Assembly (NCBI RefSeq): GCF_000275845.1
Contig: NW_006766886.1
Coordinates: 875,669-939,668 of the forward strand
DNA length: 64,000 bases
From: Dichomitus squalens LYAD-421 SS1
Taxonomy: Eukaryota; Basidiomycota; Agaricomycetes; Polyporales; Polyporaceae
Direction of reading: 5' to 3'
The position numbers and the translations under genes are program-made. Of the stretch, positions 34,708 to 46,170 are shown in pieces. The notes beneath the pieces were generated by a model. The model did not search any database. It was given only the letters and a program-made list of their open reading frames with translations, and was not told the DNA's origin. Numbering within the stretch: the first letter of the stretch is position 1; each line of letters starts with the position of its first letter.

Positions 34708-37538
34708 TCAGGCCTCAGGGGTCTGCGCCTTCTGACTCAACTCGGCCAGCTCCGCCTTGAGCCGCTTCAGCTCGTCCACAGCCGCAGCGACCTCCTTGTC
34801 GTTCTCCTCGCTCTTCGGCTTCGCCTTGAGCTCCCGCACGACCTGGCCCTGCTGCGCGATCTTCTGCTCCCACGCGAGGACCTCGGATGACTTGGGCGGG
34901 GCGTTCGCGGTGGCCTCCGCTGCCGCGGCCTTGTCCGCGGCCTTCTTCGCCGCCGCAGCCTTGCGCTTCGACATCCCGGGGACGACGTGCGTCGCGTCGG
35001 CTGCTTCAGCGAGCGGGGATGGTTCTTGTGGTTTGTTGCCGCCGAACTTATCGCGCCAGACGTCGGCCATCTTCTCGTCGATGCGCTTGAACAGGTGCTC
35101 CGGCGTGCCGATGGTGTGGCCCGCAAGGAGGTCATTCGAGAGCACGGTAGAAACGGCGCGCGGGGGTGCGTTGAGCTGCGCGAGGATCGCCGCTTCGGTC
35201 GAGGGCATGAACGGGTGGACGAGGGCGGTCAAGAGGTAGATGAGGTTGAGAGCGCGGGAAACAACCTGGGCGCAGCGCTTGGGGTTCTCGGTCATGAGCT
35301 GCTTGTTCAGGCCAGAGGACTGGAGGTATAGGTTGCCGCGAGCGGATATGGTCATGACAGTGTGCAGACCGGAGCGAAGCTTGACGGCGTCCATATTGTC
35401 GACGTACTCCTTGACTAGGGCGTTAATCTCTGTGATGAACTCGGCGTCGTTCTCATCGTTCGGTGAGTATGGCCCGGGCTCGTCGCCGCTGTCGGGGATC
35501 GTGCTCTCATACTGAGAGGCAACGAACTTGAGGGCGCGATTTACGAAGTTACCGAAGCTATCAAGAGGGTCAGTCGGTATAGCCATCAGCACAGTCTTGC
35601 GCTATGAGACGCACTTGTTCAAGAGCACGTTGTTGTTGGCCGCGATCTGATCCGCATGTCAGATGCTGGTGGCACTGCCAAATTGGACAGAGCGCTACTC
35701 ACGCAATCGGCCCAAGAGAACATGGCGTCCGCCGTCTCCGGTCTTGTTGAGATTAGGTAGTACCTCCACACTGACGGTGGGATACCCGTCTCCCTTGCTG
35801 CAGGCCCAAAAACTCCACGATTGTGGCTCTTCGAGAATTTGCCACCTTCGTAGTTAAGGAACTCTATCGCACGGTACGTCAGATACTACACCCGACTAGC
35901 ATGCGTCGAACAGACCCACCGGTGGTCGAGAGATGGTGAAGCATGGTCCAAGGGCGACCATCACCCAGCTGGATGGAGGGGAAGTAGATGACGTGGAAGT
36001 AGACATTATCCTTGCCCATGAACTGGTACAAGTTCACGTTCTTGTTGTCGAACCACCACCTCTTCCATTCAGAAGTGTAGTTTGCCGTGATGCTTGGGTA
36101 ACCGATGCACGCGTCAAACTGGACAGGGTTAGCGTCTCGCGAAAAGGACTGTCGTCCAAGTATGGCTTACCCAGACATCTGCAACATAACATGAGTCGTC
36201 AAGATCACGCACATGGAAGATAAGATTCGTACAGAAAACTTTGCTCTCCATCCCTTCGTGCTCCTTGCCGTCAACATGGGGCACAGGAACACCCCACGTC
36301 AGATCTCGTGTGACCGGACTCGGTCGCAGGCCACCTTTCAGTCGCGCGTCGACGAGCTCCCCATCCCCGTTGATGACAGCATTCGGCGACCAGTGGCCCT
36401 TCTTCCACGACTTCCTGATCCATTCTTCTGTACGCGGCTGGAGTTCGTTGAGGCGGACGTACATGTGTGCCGTCGTGCGCGTCGTAACCTTGTGCGTCTT
36501 GTCGACGAGACAGCGAGGGTTGATGAGCTCGATAGCGTCGAGCGTACGACCACAGACGTCACACTGGTCTCCTCGCGCGTCCTGGAAAGTGCCGATATCA
36601 ATGGAGAGCAACGTAGGACAGAACGCAGCAACTCACGTCGGCGCCACAGTGAGGACATGTCCCCTCCACGAAGCGATCTGCGAGGAATCTGGAGTTCTGT
36701 AAGTCAAGTTCTCTGGAGCATTCATGTCATACGCACTTGCTGCATCCTTCGCAATATGTCTGCTCCTTCTCCGCTCTCTCCAGGAAGTTGTTCTTAGCGA
36801 GATTCAGGTAGATCTCTTGACAGATCCTGGAGGTCACTATGAACGGACGAGACGCCGATTGTGGTATACAAATCTTACTCGGTATGCTTCTGCGTTGACG
36901 TTCGGCTGAAGATATCAAAGCTGCGATTGCCACGATAAGTCTGGGGTCACACAGGGTCTGCGTCGTGCCATACCTTAACTCGAACCACTTGTACGTCTCC
37001 ACATGTATCGCGTTGTATTTGTCGCATAAAGCTCTAGGAGTGAGACCTTCCTTCAGGGCCTGTGTCTCCGTTGCGGTACCGTATTCGTCTGTGCCACAAA
37101 CGTAGAGCGTTTTCCGATTGCGAGTGCCTGATTAGAAGTTTGAGCAGGCAGGCGATCGATCTCACTGGTGGGGAACCTACGGCTATAACTGTTGCAGACA
37201 TGGCATCAGCATAGACTCATTTCCACGTGTGCACAAGCATCCGTACCGAGCAAAAACATCCGCGCTGAGCGTACTTCCAATGATGTTCCCTGCGTAGAGC
37301 TCGTTTGGAGGCCTATGTAAAAGGATACTTGCACACATACCGAGATGGGGAACATTGTTGCAGTACGGCAACGCAGATGTGATCAAGATGTTTTCTTCTC
37401 CAGGGACTGGGAGACTGTGCGATGACCGGTGAGGACCCCGCCGATCGCAAGACTCATTAGAACGCGCTCGTACATGGATTCCCCAGGCTTGGGTATCGCG
37501 CGTAACACGTCCTCCGCCTCGCGAATCTTCTGGACCAT
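34708..37538 (-). CDS. MES1: Methionyl-tRNA synthetase, cytosolic, with C-terminal WHEP-like domain
   Basis: Class I aminoacyl-tRNA synthetase that charges tRNA-Met. From the ATG at 37538 ([21 protein letters not shown]) splicing gives [20 protein letters not shown], with the HIGH-equivalent motif in [20 protein letters not shown]. Then follow [20 protein letters not shown], the zinc knuckle (CEGCSK ... CDVCGRTLD), WGVPVP, and a KMSKS-type motif in [18 protein letters not shown]. The anticodon-binding helical region comes next ([19 protein letters not shown]). The C-terminus has an Ala/Lys-rich linker and a helix-turn-helix of the WHEP kind ([20 protein letters not shown] followed by [14 protein letters not shown]). 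It lacks the long N-terminal GST-like region of yeast Mes1. The start lies about 500 bp from the divergent AIG2-like gene. Confidence 0.94.
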
Positions 37539-38035
37539 ATTCTTCTATTGCTTCTATGCGATCTTGGTTGACCCAGTGGGCGATGAGAAAGTCAGGCGAC
37601 AGGGAGGGGGAAAGCGACGGGAAGTATTGCGGTAAGTAGCCTGCAGCAAGTATGGAGAGATCCTATCTACCCGTCGCCTGACTCGATATCCCCACGTGCG
37701 CAGGCCGCATCGCCACCAGCCCGGGTTAGTCGGACTCTAGGCTCTCCGTTGGTGGTCGGATGGATGTGCGGTCGCTCTACTCATGGGCTCGGTCTGCCCT
37801 AATGTCATCTGGGCATCGAAAGCTCCCGGCCGAAATACGAGCGGTCGTGGCTGACAGCGAGGACGTCATGCCTCCGCCGTGATGGTCCCACCTTATCTAA
37901 TCTTTCACCTACGAATATCAGAAGACAGTAGCCGACTGGGATCCTGGGTTAGAATGATCTGGATGGGCTGCTCTTTGCACTCTTTCCGACCGGACTCGTT
38001 TCACCAAGTAGCGGGGGAAGGCTAGGGACTGGGAT

Positions 38036-38991
38036 ATGTCACACACAGCCTTCTTCTATGGAACTCTTCTTCATCCCTCGATTCTACGGCGAGTGATCGG
38101 CCATGAAGGCAGCAGACTGCAGATATGTCCGGCACTGCTTCTTGTGAGTACACAATGAACGGAATGTGGTTAAGCAGCAAATTTGCCACCGTCCAGTCTC
38201 ATCGTATGTCGTTGATGAATTTGCCCCATGTTCACTTCTATCATGCAGGAACATACTCGTCATAAGATACGAGTGAGTCCTGGAGATTGTCCTCGATTGC
38301 TTCGGGCTTGCGCTCATGGTGGATCAGCACGCAGACTATCCGGCGGTGCTGCCATTCGAGAAGAGCCGAGAGCTTTTCCTAACCTCTGGGCACACTGAAC
38401 CTCCTGCGAACGAGCTGAACGTCCGAGGCAGCCTCGTGACAGGACTCAACGACAATGACATCGCCCTATTAGACCTCTTTGAAGGCGACGTACGTACACG
38501 GCGCTCCTGATTCTCCGCCCGAACCTGATGGACGCGTCCTTCCTTCTCAGGAATACACACGCGAGAATGTACTCGTTCACCCCTTAGGACCTCTGACCTC
38601 CCTGTCGCACACGCCTCCTCCACGCACAGCAATTCCAAACATCGGCTCTTCCCCCTCAAACGCCGCTACCGACGCCTACATTGTGCCGCTGAGAGCCCCT
38701 GAGCTCCCTCCCCTCGACGCTCTCCCGCCACCACTCCCCGCGCAAACTTACATTTACGCGGGGCCTCTCAGAGACCTTAGCCCAGAGCTTTGGTCATACG
38801 AGGATTTCGTCCGGGAAAACGCGTGGAAGTGGGTCGGGACGGGAGCGCGTGATAACGAGTACTACGTCGAGGTGGATAGGCGGCGGGATATGGATGGCAA
38901 GACGCTAAAGACGGAAATCGTCGACACCGGCAGCGTCCCGGGATCGGACGAGGTTGGTGAAGCGGTGGCGGTAGAAATACAAGGTCCATGA
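38036..38991 (+). CDS. AIG2-like / gamma-glutamylcyclotransferase-fold protein
   Basis: From the ATG at 38036 the product starts MSHTAFFYGTLLHPSILRRV, the YGTL-type substrate loop of the GGCT/AIG2 fold. Splicing then adds EHTRHKIR, ADYPAVLPFEKSRELFLTSG, VRGSLVTGLNDNDIALLDLF and EGDEYTRENVLVHPLGPL. The glutamate of the LFEGDEY segment matches the catalytic position of the fold. A proline-rich insertion (about 50 residues) precedes SPELWSYEDFVRENAWKWVG, the usual C-terminal helix, and the stop is at 38989-38991. The acceptor giving ADYPAVLP (ending GGATCAG) was chosen because the nearer CACGCAG breaks the frame. The fold is well supported; the enzymatic role (gamma-glutamylamine or glutathione breakdown) is not settled. 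Confidence 0.87.
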
Positions 38992-39870
38992 TGCGACGAA
39001 TCATCTGTGTAGGTGTACATGCAGAATACAATGGGAGCATGTGGCTCAGTGGCGGGATCAAGAACGAGCTATTTGCGGTAGACGGCCGATACTCGGAACA
39101 GCCGGTAGCATATCTGGCGGTCGTCTCTGGCGCGGCCCATGTGTTATTGTGGGCCTCCGTGATTGTGTTTGGTTGCATGCCCTTAGGAATATAAATATTG
39201 CATGGGTCTGATATATTGACAGAGCTCCTACACACATTTATAGGCAATCCTATGGGTTTTACACGGTACATAGCTAAGTTGTCAGCGCATTCGTACAGAC
39301 ATGTTAGAGGGAAAGCACAGAGAAGGACAAGCAGAGATAGCTGGATAACGGTTTAGAACGAGGGGAACAGATTTCACGGACAAGATTTGCTACTTTGTAC
39401 TGGAGACGAGAATGAGACGGAGAGCATATGCAAGAGATTCTAGAGCGGTCTGAACAAGAGGCAACGCTGAGAACAAGGGGCTAATCAAGACAAGCGGCGC
39501 GAAGGATAGCGTAAGAGCCGTGACAGGGAAAACAATGGCACGTAGATCGAGATAGACTAGCAGTAGATTGGGAAAACATGGCTTATTGTTTCGCAGAGAG
39601 AGTGGAATAGCGGGGCAAACAGAGAGGAAAAGCGGCAGATAGCTTGACACGCCCGAGAGCGACATCGATAATGACGAAACTAGAGTTTGGGGTTCGATAT
39701 CAGAAAAGACGAGAAGATCATAGGCTGTCATGTACGTGATCATGAGGGGCTTCGTGTATGGGGAGCATCGATGTTCTGGTTCTATTTCCCAGACGCACTG
39801 GGCTTTGTTCTGGTGTCTTCCGGCGCAAAGCACAGTGGTCAGGGCGTCTTGATGACTGGAACCAGGAATT
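38992..39870. other. Intergenic region between convergent genes
   Basis: About 0.9 kb between the AIG2-like stop and the forkhead stop. AG-rich around 39300-39700 on the plus strand; no coding signal. Confidence 0.5.
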
Positions 39871-42206
39871 TTATCCCCGCGAGCGCGACGACTCCGAAGA
39901 GGAGCTAGCCCGGCGGCCGCTATGGGACGGGCCCTGCACGAACTGTTGTTGCTGTTGCGGCATCAGGCCCGACGGGCCGGCCCCAGCTTGCATACCATGC
40001 GCACCATATCCCCTGCCCGACACGAACCGGCCGCTATTATCCCTGAACTGCTCCGAACCTTGAATCGGGGGCAGTAGGTGATAAGATGGCGCGAGACGCG
40101 CATCGTGTTGCATCTGAGAGGGCGGAGAAAGATTGTGGGCGCGTGTGAGCGTGGGACCTGTGTTGCCGCCCATGCCTCGAGAGTGCGGTAGCGGCAAGTA
40201 TAATTGGCCTCCTTGGTAGGATTGGCTGGTCCCAGCCTGCCATCCAGACTGAGGCGCGCGGCCGCCGCCCATGGATGGTTGTCCAAATGTCACGGAGTCA
40301 GGCGCAGGAAGTCCGAGCGACGGCTGACCAAACGAGGGCTGATTGAGAGTGGCGGATAGCTGGCGCGAACTTTTGGCACTGGTCTGGGCGGGCAAGGGGG
40401 TCATGTCCACGGCCTGGCGCGCGTGCCGCCCTTGAGGGGGAAACTGTGGCCCCTGCATGTAAGGAGAATTTCCCCGTCTAGCCATGCGTGTCGCTGGGCG
40501 AGACGTCATCCGTCCTTGGCCGACCTGGTGTCCCTGAAGCAGGGGATCGATAGGCACGTCTTGGGGCGGCTGCGAAGGGGAGGGGAAGCCTTCGTCCTCC
40601 TCCTGGGAGCTCTCAGCCTCATCCGGCGGAGGCAATCCTGCCGCCTCAGCTTCCGCACGAGCACGCAGCTCCGCTTTCGTCGGTCGCTTGTTACGCTTGC
40701 GGGGCCGCTTCGTGCCTGCGCCGAGGGAATAGTCCACGACCCAGTAGCTGCCTTTCCCCGGCTCCGTGATGGGCTTCTGGATCCTCCGGAAGCACTTGTA
40801 GAGGGAGAGATTGTGTCGAATGGAGTTCTGCGGATGGATGTGGGTCAATGTGTAAGGCGGGTGCACACATACACCGACAATGATAACGCACCTGCCACGA
40901 CTTGTCGTCTTTGTTGAGAGCGAACCATTCAAACCTCTCCTCTAGCGCCTGATAGATTTCTTGTAGAGTCAACCGTTTGTTCGGGCTGCCGAGGATGGCC
41001 AACTGAGAGAGCGTAGGGATTGATTGACCAGGGCGTTGACCGGGGGCCGGGTCAGGGAGAGCTCTGAGGCTCAGCTCCTGATCAGGACTGAGGCCGAGAA
41101 TCCTTCGCACTTCGGCATCGGAAGTCGGAATGTAAGCGTCGTCGCCAGAACGAAGCGGAGAGTTCGACGAGCTGGCGAAGGCGTACGCGTCCTGGGACTG
41201 TGGCGCGGAGGGGGACGGGAGATGAATACGCGTTTGCCCGGGGATGACGGCGTCGTGCCGCATGTCCCGGTCAAAGGGGTGCTCATCTGACTGCATGGGG
41301 AGTAGCTGTAGCTCGGGGGAAGGGAAGTTTGGCGGCTGGGCGGGCTCGGGTGAATCTATTCCCAGCGGAACCTGAGGCATGCCCACAGATGGGTACGTGT
41401 GCGTGCGTGGGCGGTAGTAGGCTTGGTCTGGTTGGCGGGGGTCCGTGCCGATGCGAGCGTGTTCCATACCAACCCTACGGAAGTTCTCGTCATAGGCAGG
41501 GTAGTGCTCAGGATTGTAGCCGGGAATGGGGCCAACGCGCTGGCGAGGGGGAAACGCGTCGCCCATATCAAAGACGGAGTGTTGAGGGGGTGTACCGTTG
41601 CTTACGACGCCACTCGACGCGCTCCCTTGGCTACTAACACTCATTCCGCCGCTCTGGTCACTTCCCCCGCTCCCATTCGACCCCGTGGGGCTACTCTCGC
41701 CACTGCGCCGCTGGAAAGTAGGCTGCGGTGTGCGTCAGATTGAGAAAACTCTTGATCAGATAAGAACATGGTGTGCGTACCGGGTACATGTTCGGCGGTG
41801 ACATCGACGGAGGAATATTGGCGTCGAAAGGTTGAACAGTGGGGTCATAGAGCACATCGGGGCCAGGTTGTACGAAGGTGGAGGCTCGGGTAGTGCTGGA
41901 TGAGCCTGGGGGTACGTAGGGGGAGTCGTCCACGTAAACTGTGGCGGGTTGAGGTTGGAGACGAGTGTGAGGGTAATGAGGCGGATTTTGGACCTCATAC
42001 GCCGGGCGGGAGACGCCGAAGACCGATGGAGGGTGATCGGTCGGGTGGGAACGCTGCGAACCACTGCCATCGTCGCCAGATCGTGAATCAGAGCCAGAGC
42101 TCTGGTGACGACTTTGGGGGTCTGGAAAACTCGCAGAGGACGGCAATGTAGCAGAAGTGTTTGTGGTGAGCGCATAGAAGCGCCTCAGAGAAGCGTTTGT
42201 GTCCAT
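39871..42206 (-). CDS. Forkhead-domain transcription factor
   Basis: The ATG at 42206 opens MDTNASLRRFYALTTNTSAT. An intron near 41780-41725 and a second inside the forkhead domain are visible. The DNA-binding domain reads LAILGSPNKRLTLQEIYQAL, EERFEWFALNKDDKSWQ, then after the intron NSIRHNLSLYKCFRRIQKPI, EPGKGSYWVVDY. Recognition helix H3 (NSIRHNLSLYKCF) is fully conserved. The canonical KPPYSY start of helix 1 is replaced by RPGQSIPTLSQLAI, so the domain is divergent at its N-terminus. Both flanks are long, low-complexity and rich in Ser, Pro and Gln (QQQQQ near the C-terminus). A basic stretch directly after the domain (TKRPRKRNKRPTK) is a likely nuclear signal. The stop is at 39871. Confidence 0.92.
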
Positions 42207-42756
42207 CTTTGGTAATGGCCGGATACGGGAAATCGCGGGTGCTGGTCAACGTGAGAGCCGGTAAATCGCTCAGAGCGCCGAATGTATACTCCCCGTTTCG
42301 GCGAAAAAGAGAGGGACGGTCTGTGCGAACCGACAAACAGAGCGTAAATCTGTGGGCGTCGGTGGGTGTACCCTGGGGAGGAGTGCCAGCGTGGGCGTCG
42401 GGGAGGACTCACCATTGTCTACATCATCTTCTTCTCTTGACTAGCATCATATTGTGGGCGAAGAGAAAGGAGGGTGCGCAAGAGGTCAGGTTGCGCCGAG
42501 CTGTCTAGTCTCATCACTGTGCCACTCGGTGCCTCCCGGCTCTCCTTTATCCTCGGTTACACGACCCTGTGCCTACAAAGCATGTTTGATATCCGCCACA
42601 TGCACTAGGGCGACAGCAGGATTTATTACGCCGTCTCGTCTCCCGAGGACTGCAATCGCGGTCCTTCCTCGCAGGCTCCAATAAGGCAAGTGTCCCTACA
42701 CGTACCGTTTGCTTGCACCAGAGACGAAGACCGCTACTCTCTTACAATCCATCGAA

Positions 42757-42802
42757 GAGGAGTCTATCGAGTGTGCAGATGCGCACACTCGATAGACTCC
42801 TC
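42757..42802. repeat. Perfect 20-bp inverted repeat with 6-nt loop
   Basis: GAGGAGTCTATCGAGTGTGC at 42757-42776 is followed by agatgc and then the exact reverse complement at 42783-42802. It lies about 550 bp upstream of the forkhead ATG. No T-run follows and no coding frame crosses it. Confidence 0.9.
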
Positions 42803-44827
42803 CTTTGCATGGCTGAAGTGAGAGCATGGCAGTTTGGGAGCACGCACCTTGGCATCGCAGATCTTTTGCTGGAAGGCGTCTGACAAGCGTCCAGTCTGTA
42901 CCCGCAGGACACAGCTGGCGACAGTACTTCTGGATTTTTTTCTAGGCTAGACCCGCGCCGAACGGGTCGGGACAATATCTCTTGAGACGTCGTGCCCCTG
43001 CCGCAGTACTGCATTAGACGCCGAGTCCGCTGCACCAGGACCAGGCTGAGTGCCCTACGGCCGGCGGGCCGATAGATTTCCTATAGGACTTCATCGGCGT
43101 GTATAGCCATGGCCCAGTCACCTGGAGGCACCAGGGATGGGGGGATGGAGCAAGCTGGCGAGGGGTGGATGGTAGGGGAAAACAAGCATAGGTGGTGCAG
43201 GCGTCCGCACATTCCGCGAGTGTGACGTTCTAACTGCTGCACAGCATTAGTTCCGGTCTTCCTCCTTTCTACTTCTATAGCTATGAATCTTGCTCACTGG
43301 CATACTTGGTCCTGGTCGCTATGCCCGGATCACCACAGAGGGCTCCCTGGGACGAGAATCTGGTGAACCGGCCTCCGTCGCGTCGCCCGGATTATACTGC
43401 TTCCCTCTCGTTTTTGCTTGGGCCTTCCATTGCGGTCGCCTTGTGTAGGGCTGCCCACTTCACCGCATATATGCGGCCGTATCAGTGCGTCGACCCAATG
43501 TCGCTGCCTCCTGGCAACCTAAACCGCGAAGGGTCTCAATGTATGGTAATCTTGCGCTTTCCCGTGCAGAATTTGTCTCGGCGAGGTTCAGGTGAGTTCC
43601 TTACCCATTGCCGTCTCGACCCCGTCCCATTACCATTCTATCAACTCGTGACAGGAAGCTGCTCGCCTCCAGCTTCTCCCTTGTGACCTTGTCGTGCAAC
43701 CGGGACTCCCCCGCCCCGCCTATCACTAGTACATCATTATCCTCCCTATCCCAAGTCTTTAGCCTATGGGGCATAACTTCACCGTCCTCGATACATCAAG
43801 CCGAATATATGCGGTACACAATCCGACTTAGCCCGTACGACGGCCTTTTGCGTTGGGATCAATCACACCGACAGGAAGCTGCAACGCGACGCCTGACCAC
43901 GAGGACTATCAGCCTATACAACCACGGGTGAAGATGATGCACCTCCTCTTTCGAACTGCATCCTCGAACTTAGGTTGATGGCAAACTGAGTACAGGATAT
44001 CTGGTGAGCACATATTTCCAATGTCATCTTGAACGTCTGCGCGCACAATCCATAGATTGCCTCCTCCATGAACCTCCCCCCCCCTTCGTCATCATGACTC
44101 CATGTTCATTCTGTACACGTGGTGCTACTTGTCGGTGTTCTGTAAGTCTTCGTTTATCATTGCGTTTCTTCCTCTCGCGCTGGCGGTTTGCACATGTAAA
44201 CCCTCTTAAGCCAGACCTAGTTACCGCGCGCGATCCCGCCCCAGTGGGTTTGGGGTCATCGGATGTCACGGCCTAGAGAGATACGAGGTTCAATCTACCT
44301 GTCTTTCAAGTTTGAAGGACCAAACTCCATTGGGGAGGGAGCGCGCCCGCGATAAGTAGGTCTGGGTTAAAAGGGTTTCTACTGTAACTTTGATGCCAGT
44401 CGTGTACTGTACTATAGAATGAAGTATTGATTACAGTCTCTTCGCCGTACTAGCACGGAGCACCCGTTGCATCCACTGTACCTTAATGACAGAGCATATA
44501 TGTATCCCAAACCAGAGACAACGCACATGCGGCCACTTTCCTCGGTCGACGCCATCCCACAGTGACCTCAATGTGCATTAGCGCCCTTACATTCGGCCGT
44601 CGTGGGCATCGAACACTCAAGCACATGTGTACTTCAGCCCACGAACGGTCAAGTTGACATGATGGAACATCAAGCAGCAGAAACATCATGCAACACATAA
44701 TCTACACGAACTAGAACCTTCAAACTACAGCTAATAAATGAACCTTCTATTATCTGATGCACCGAGATTCCAGTCGACTGACTGGTCCCAAAGGCACCTC
44801 AGAAATAAGAAGGGAAATCCCCCGACG
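42803..44827. other. Gene-poor region (2 kb)
   Basis: Upstream flank of the forkhead gene and downstream flank of the U2 snRNA. Holds a poly-C tract near 44077-44085 and short frames without recognisable domains. I see no second RNA gene. Confidence 0.45.
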
Positions 44828-45004
44828 ACACAAGCCGGTAGTGCAGTGGCAAGGTCATCGCGTCCCCGCGTTGCAAGCAGTGCACGGGGAACAAGGGCTG
44901 CAAAAATTAGATAACCAAAAATGAAGGCGGTGCCTTCATAATAGTGGTTAAACTATTAAGAACAGATACTACACTTGATCTAAGCCAAAAGGCCAGAGTG
45001 GTAA
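44828..45004 (-). ncRNA. U2 spliceosomal snRNA
   Basis: The minus strand reads GGCCTTTTGGCTTAGATCAA then GTGTAGTATCTGTTCTTAAT, the almost invariant 5' part of U2. It includes the branch-point recognition sequence GTAGTA (44972-44967). A hairpin (AATAGTTTAACCACTATT) and a second (GAAGGCaccGCCTTC) follow as stem-loops IIa and IIb, then the Sm site AATTTTTG (44908-44901). Stem-loop III (CCCCGTGcactgcttgcaacGCGGGG) comes next. The 3' end has a stem-loop IV with loop CACTGCACTACC, close to the loop bound by U2B'' in animals. The 5' and 3' ends are set by comparison with known U2 and are good to about 5 nt. Confidence 0.95.
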
Positions 45005-45236
45005 GGAAACAACGATGCCAGGCGGGGGTTGATATACCCAGCGGCGAGTGCGCACGGACCAGGTGGCGGCGCGTGTTATGCGCGCGCAGGTCTCTTCACA
45101 GGTGACAGAGCCCAGCGGCTCCCTCGACCAAGACCGACCTCGCGTAGAAGTTGTCAGCGTGGATGTTCTCGGGATGGCCTCTGATACACCTGATAATTGA
45201 TGGCGCACTAAGACCTGTCGATTTGTCGGGGAAAAG

Positions 45237-45742
45237 TCAATCGCCGTCGCCCATCTTGCGCATGCGTACATTGGCTCCTGTGTATACATCTTTGAATTTC
45301 AATTCGCCGTCTTCCAAATTATCATTTCTGCGCGTGCGAGGCCATGACCTTGCAGCTACGTTTCGCGTTCTTACCTCGTCCACACGATAAGCGGTGTGCC
45401 ACCCAGCGCTCAGTAAGCAACCCTCATCATTCATACCGCAGTAGGATGGAACCATTTGTGATGTTGCAAAGTCCCGTGGACGCAATCTATCAAACGTTGG
45501 GCCACCCTGAATCCCGGATATGGCCATATGTACCGTATGGGTCGGCAAGGTGTCGACGGCGCACGAGAAATACGCGTTCATCTAAATTGACCTCTTCGGC
45601 ACCCACACGTTGTCACGGATGAGGTGCATGGAAGACCACGGAGTTTTTCCCGCTCTTCCTTGCCCTGGCCAATAGCCCGGAGCGTATCGAGTCTAAGACC
45701 AGAGCACCAAGGGTCCTTCTTGTCATTGAGGTGCAGCTGCAT
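45237..45742 (-). CDS. Small uncharacterised gene (tentative)
   Basis: The ATG at 45742 opens MQLHLNDKKDPWCSGLRLDT followed by LRAIGQGKEEREKLR. Two in-phase GT-AG introns then join DERVFLVRRRHLADPY and DCVHGTLQHHKWFHPTA. A last open stretch ends DNLEDGELKFKDVYTGANVR, MRKMGDGD and a stop at 45237. I could not find an in-phase junction into this last stretch, so the 3' half of the model is incomplete. The antisense strand is also open, so strand is inferred from composition and splice phase. No family recognised. Confidence 0.35.
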
Positions 45743-46170
45743 ACGGCAGGGACTGCTACGTGCCCCTGCAGCTCACGATGGCGGAGACGGAATGTGCTGT
45801 ATCACATGTTGGCAGGTCGGTGACAGCGAGCCGACGACTCGGAATATGGTCCTATGGCTGCGCCGTAAGTTGCACGCGTCATGTCCGGATAAGCCGTGTT
45901 GCATTAGGACATTAGAGCCCACTTACGTACGCGATGCAATTGGATAGACTACCATTATATCGGCGCTGTCCGGCAGGCTACTGAGAGCAGCGACCACGGC
46001 GTGGGCGCAGTTGCGCATCCCAGGGCCTCGCTTCTCTTCCGTCGACGCTTCCCCAGCCCGTCTCATAGAGCTCTACATCCATAAAGGCGGAGCGGACAGG
46101 CCGTTCCGTGCCTCCCAGAATCCGTCCTCTCTTGTCACGGAGGAGCCCCCTCCCACCTCCCCATGTAGCC

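Noticed and set aside
34757..35239. 160-codon plus-strand frame opposite the methionyl-tRNA synthetase
   Set aside because: Antisense shadow of the Ala/Lys-rich linker and WHEP region.
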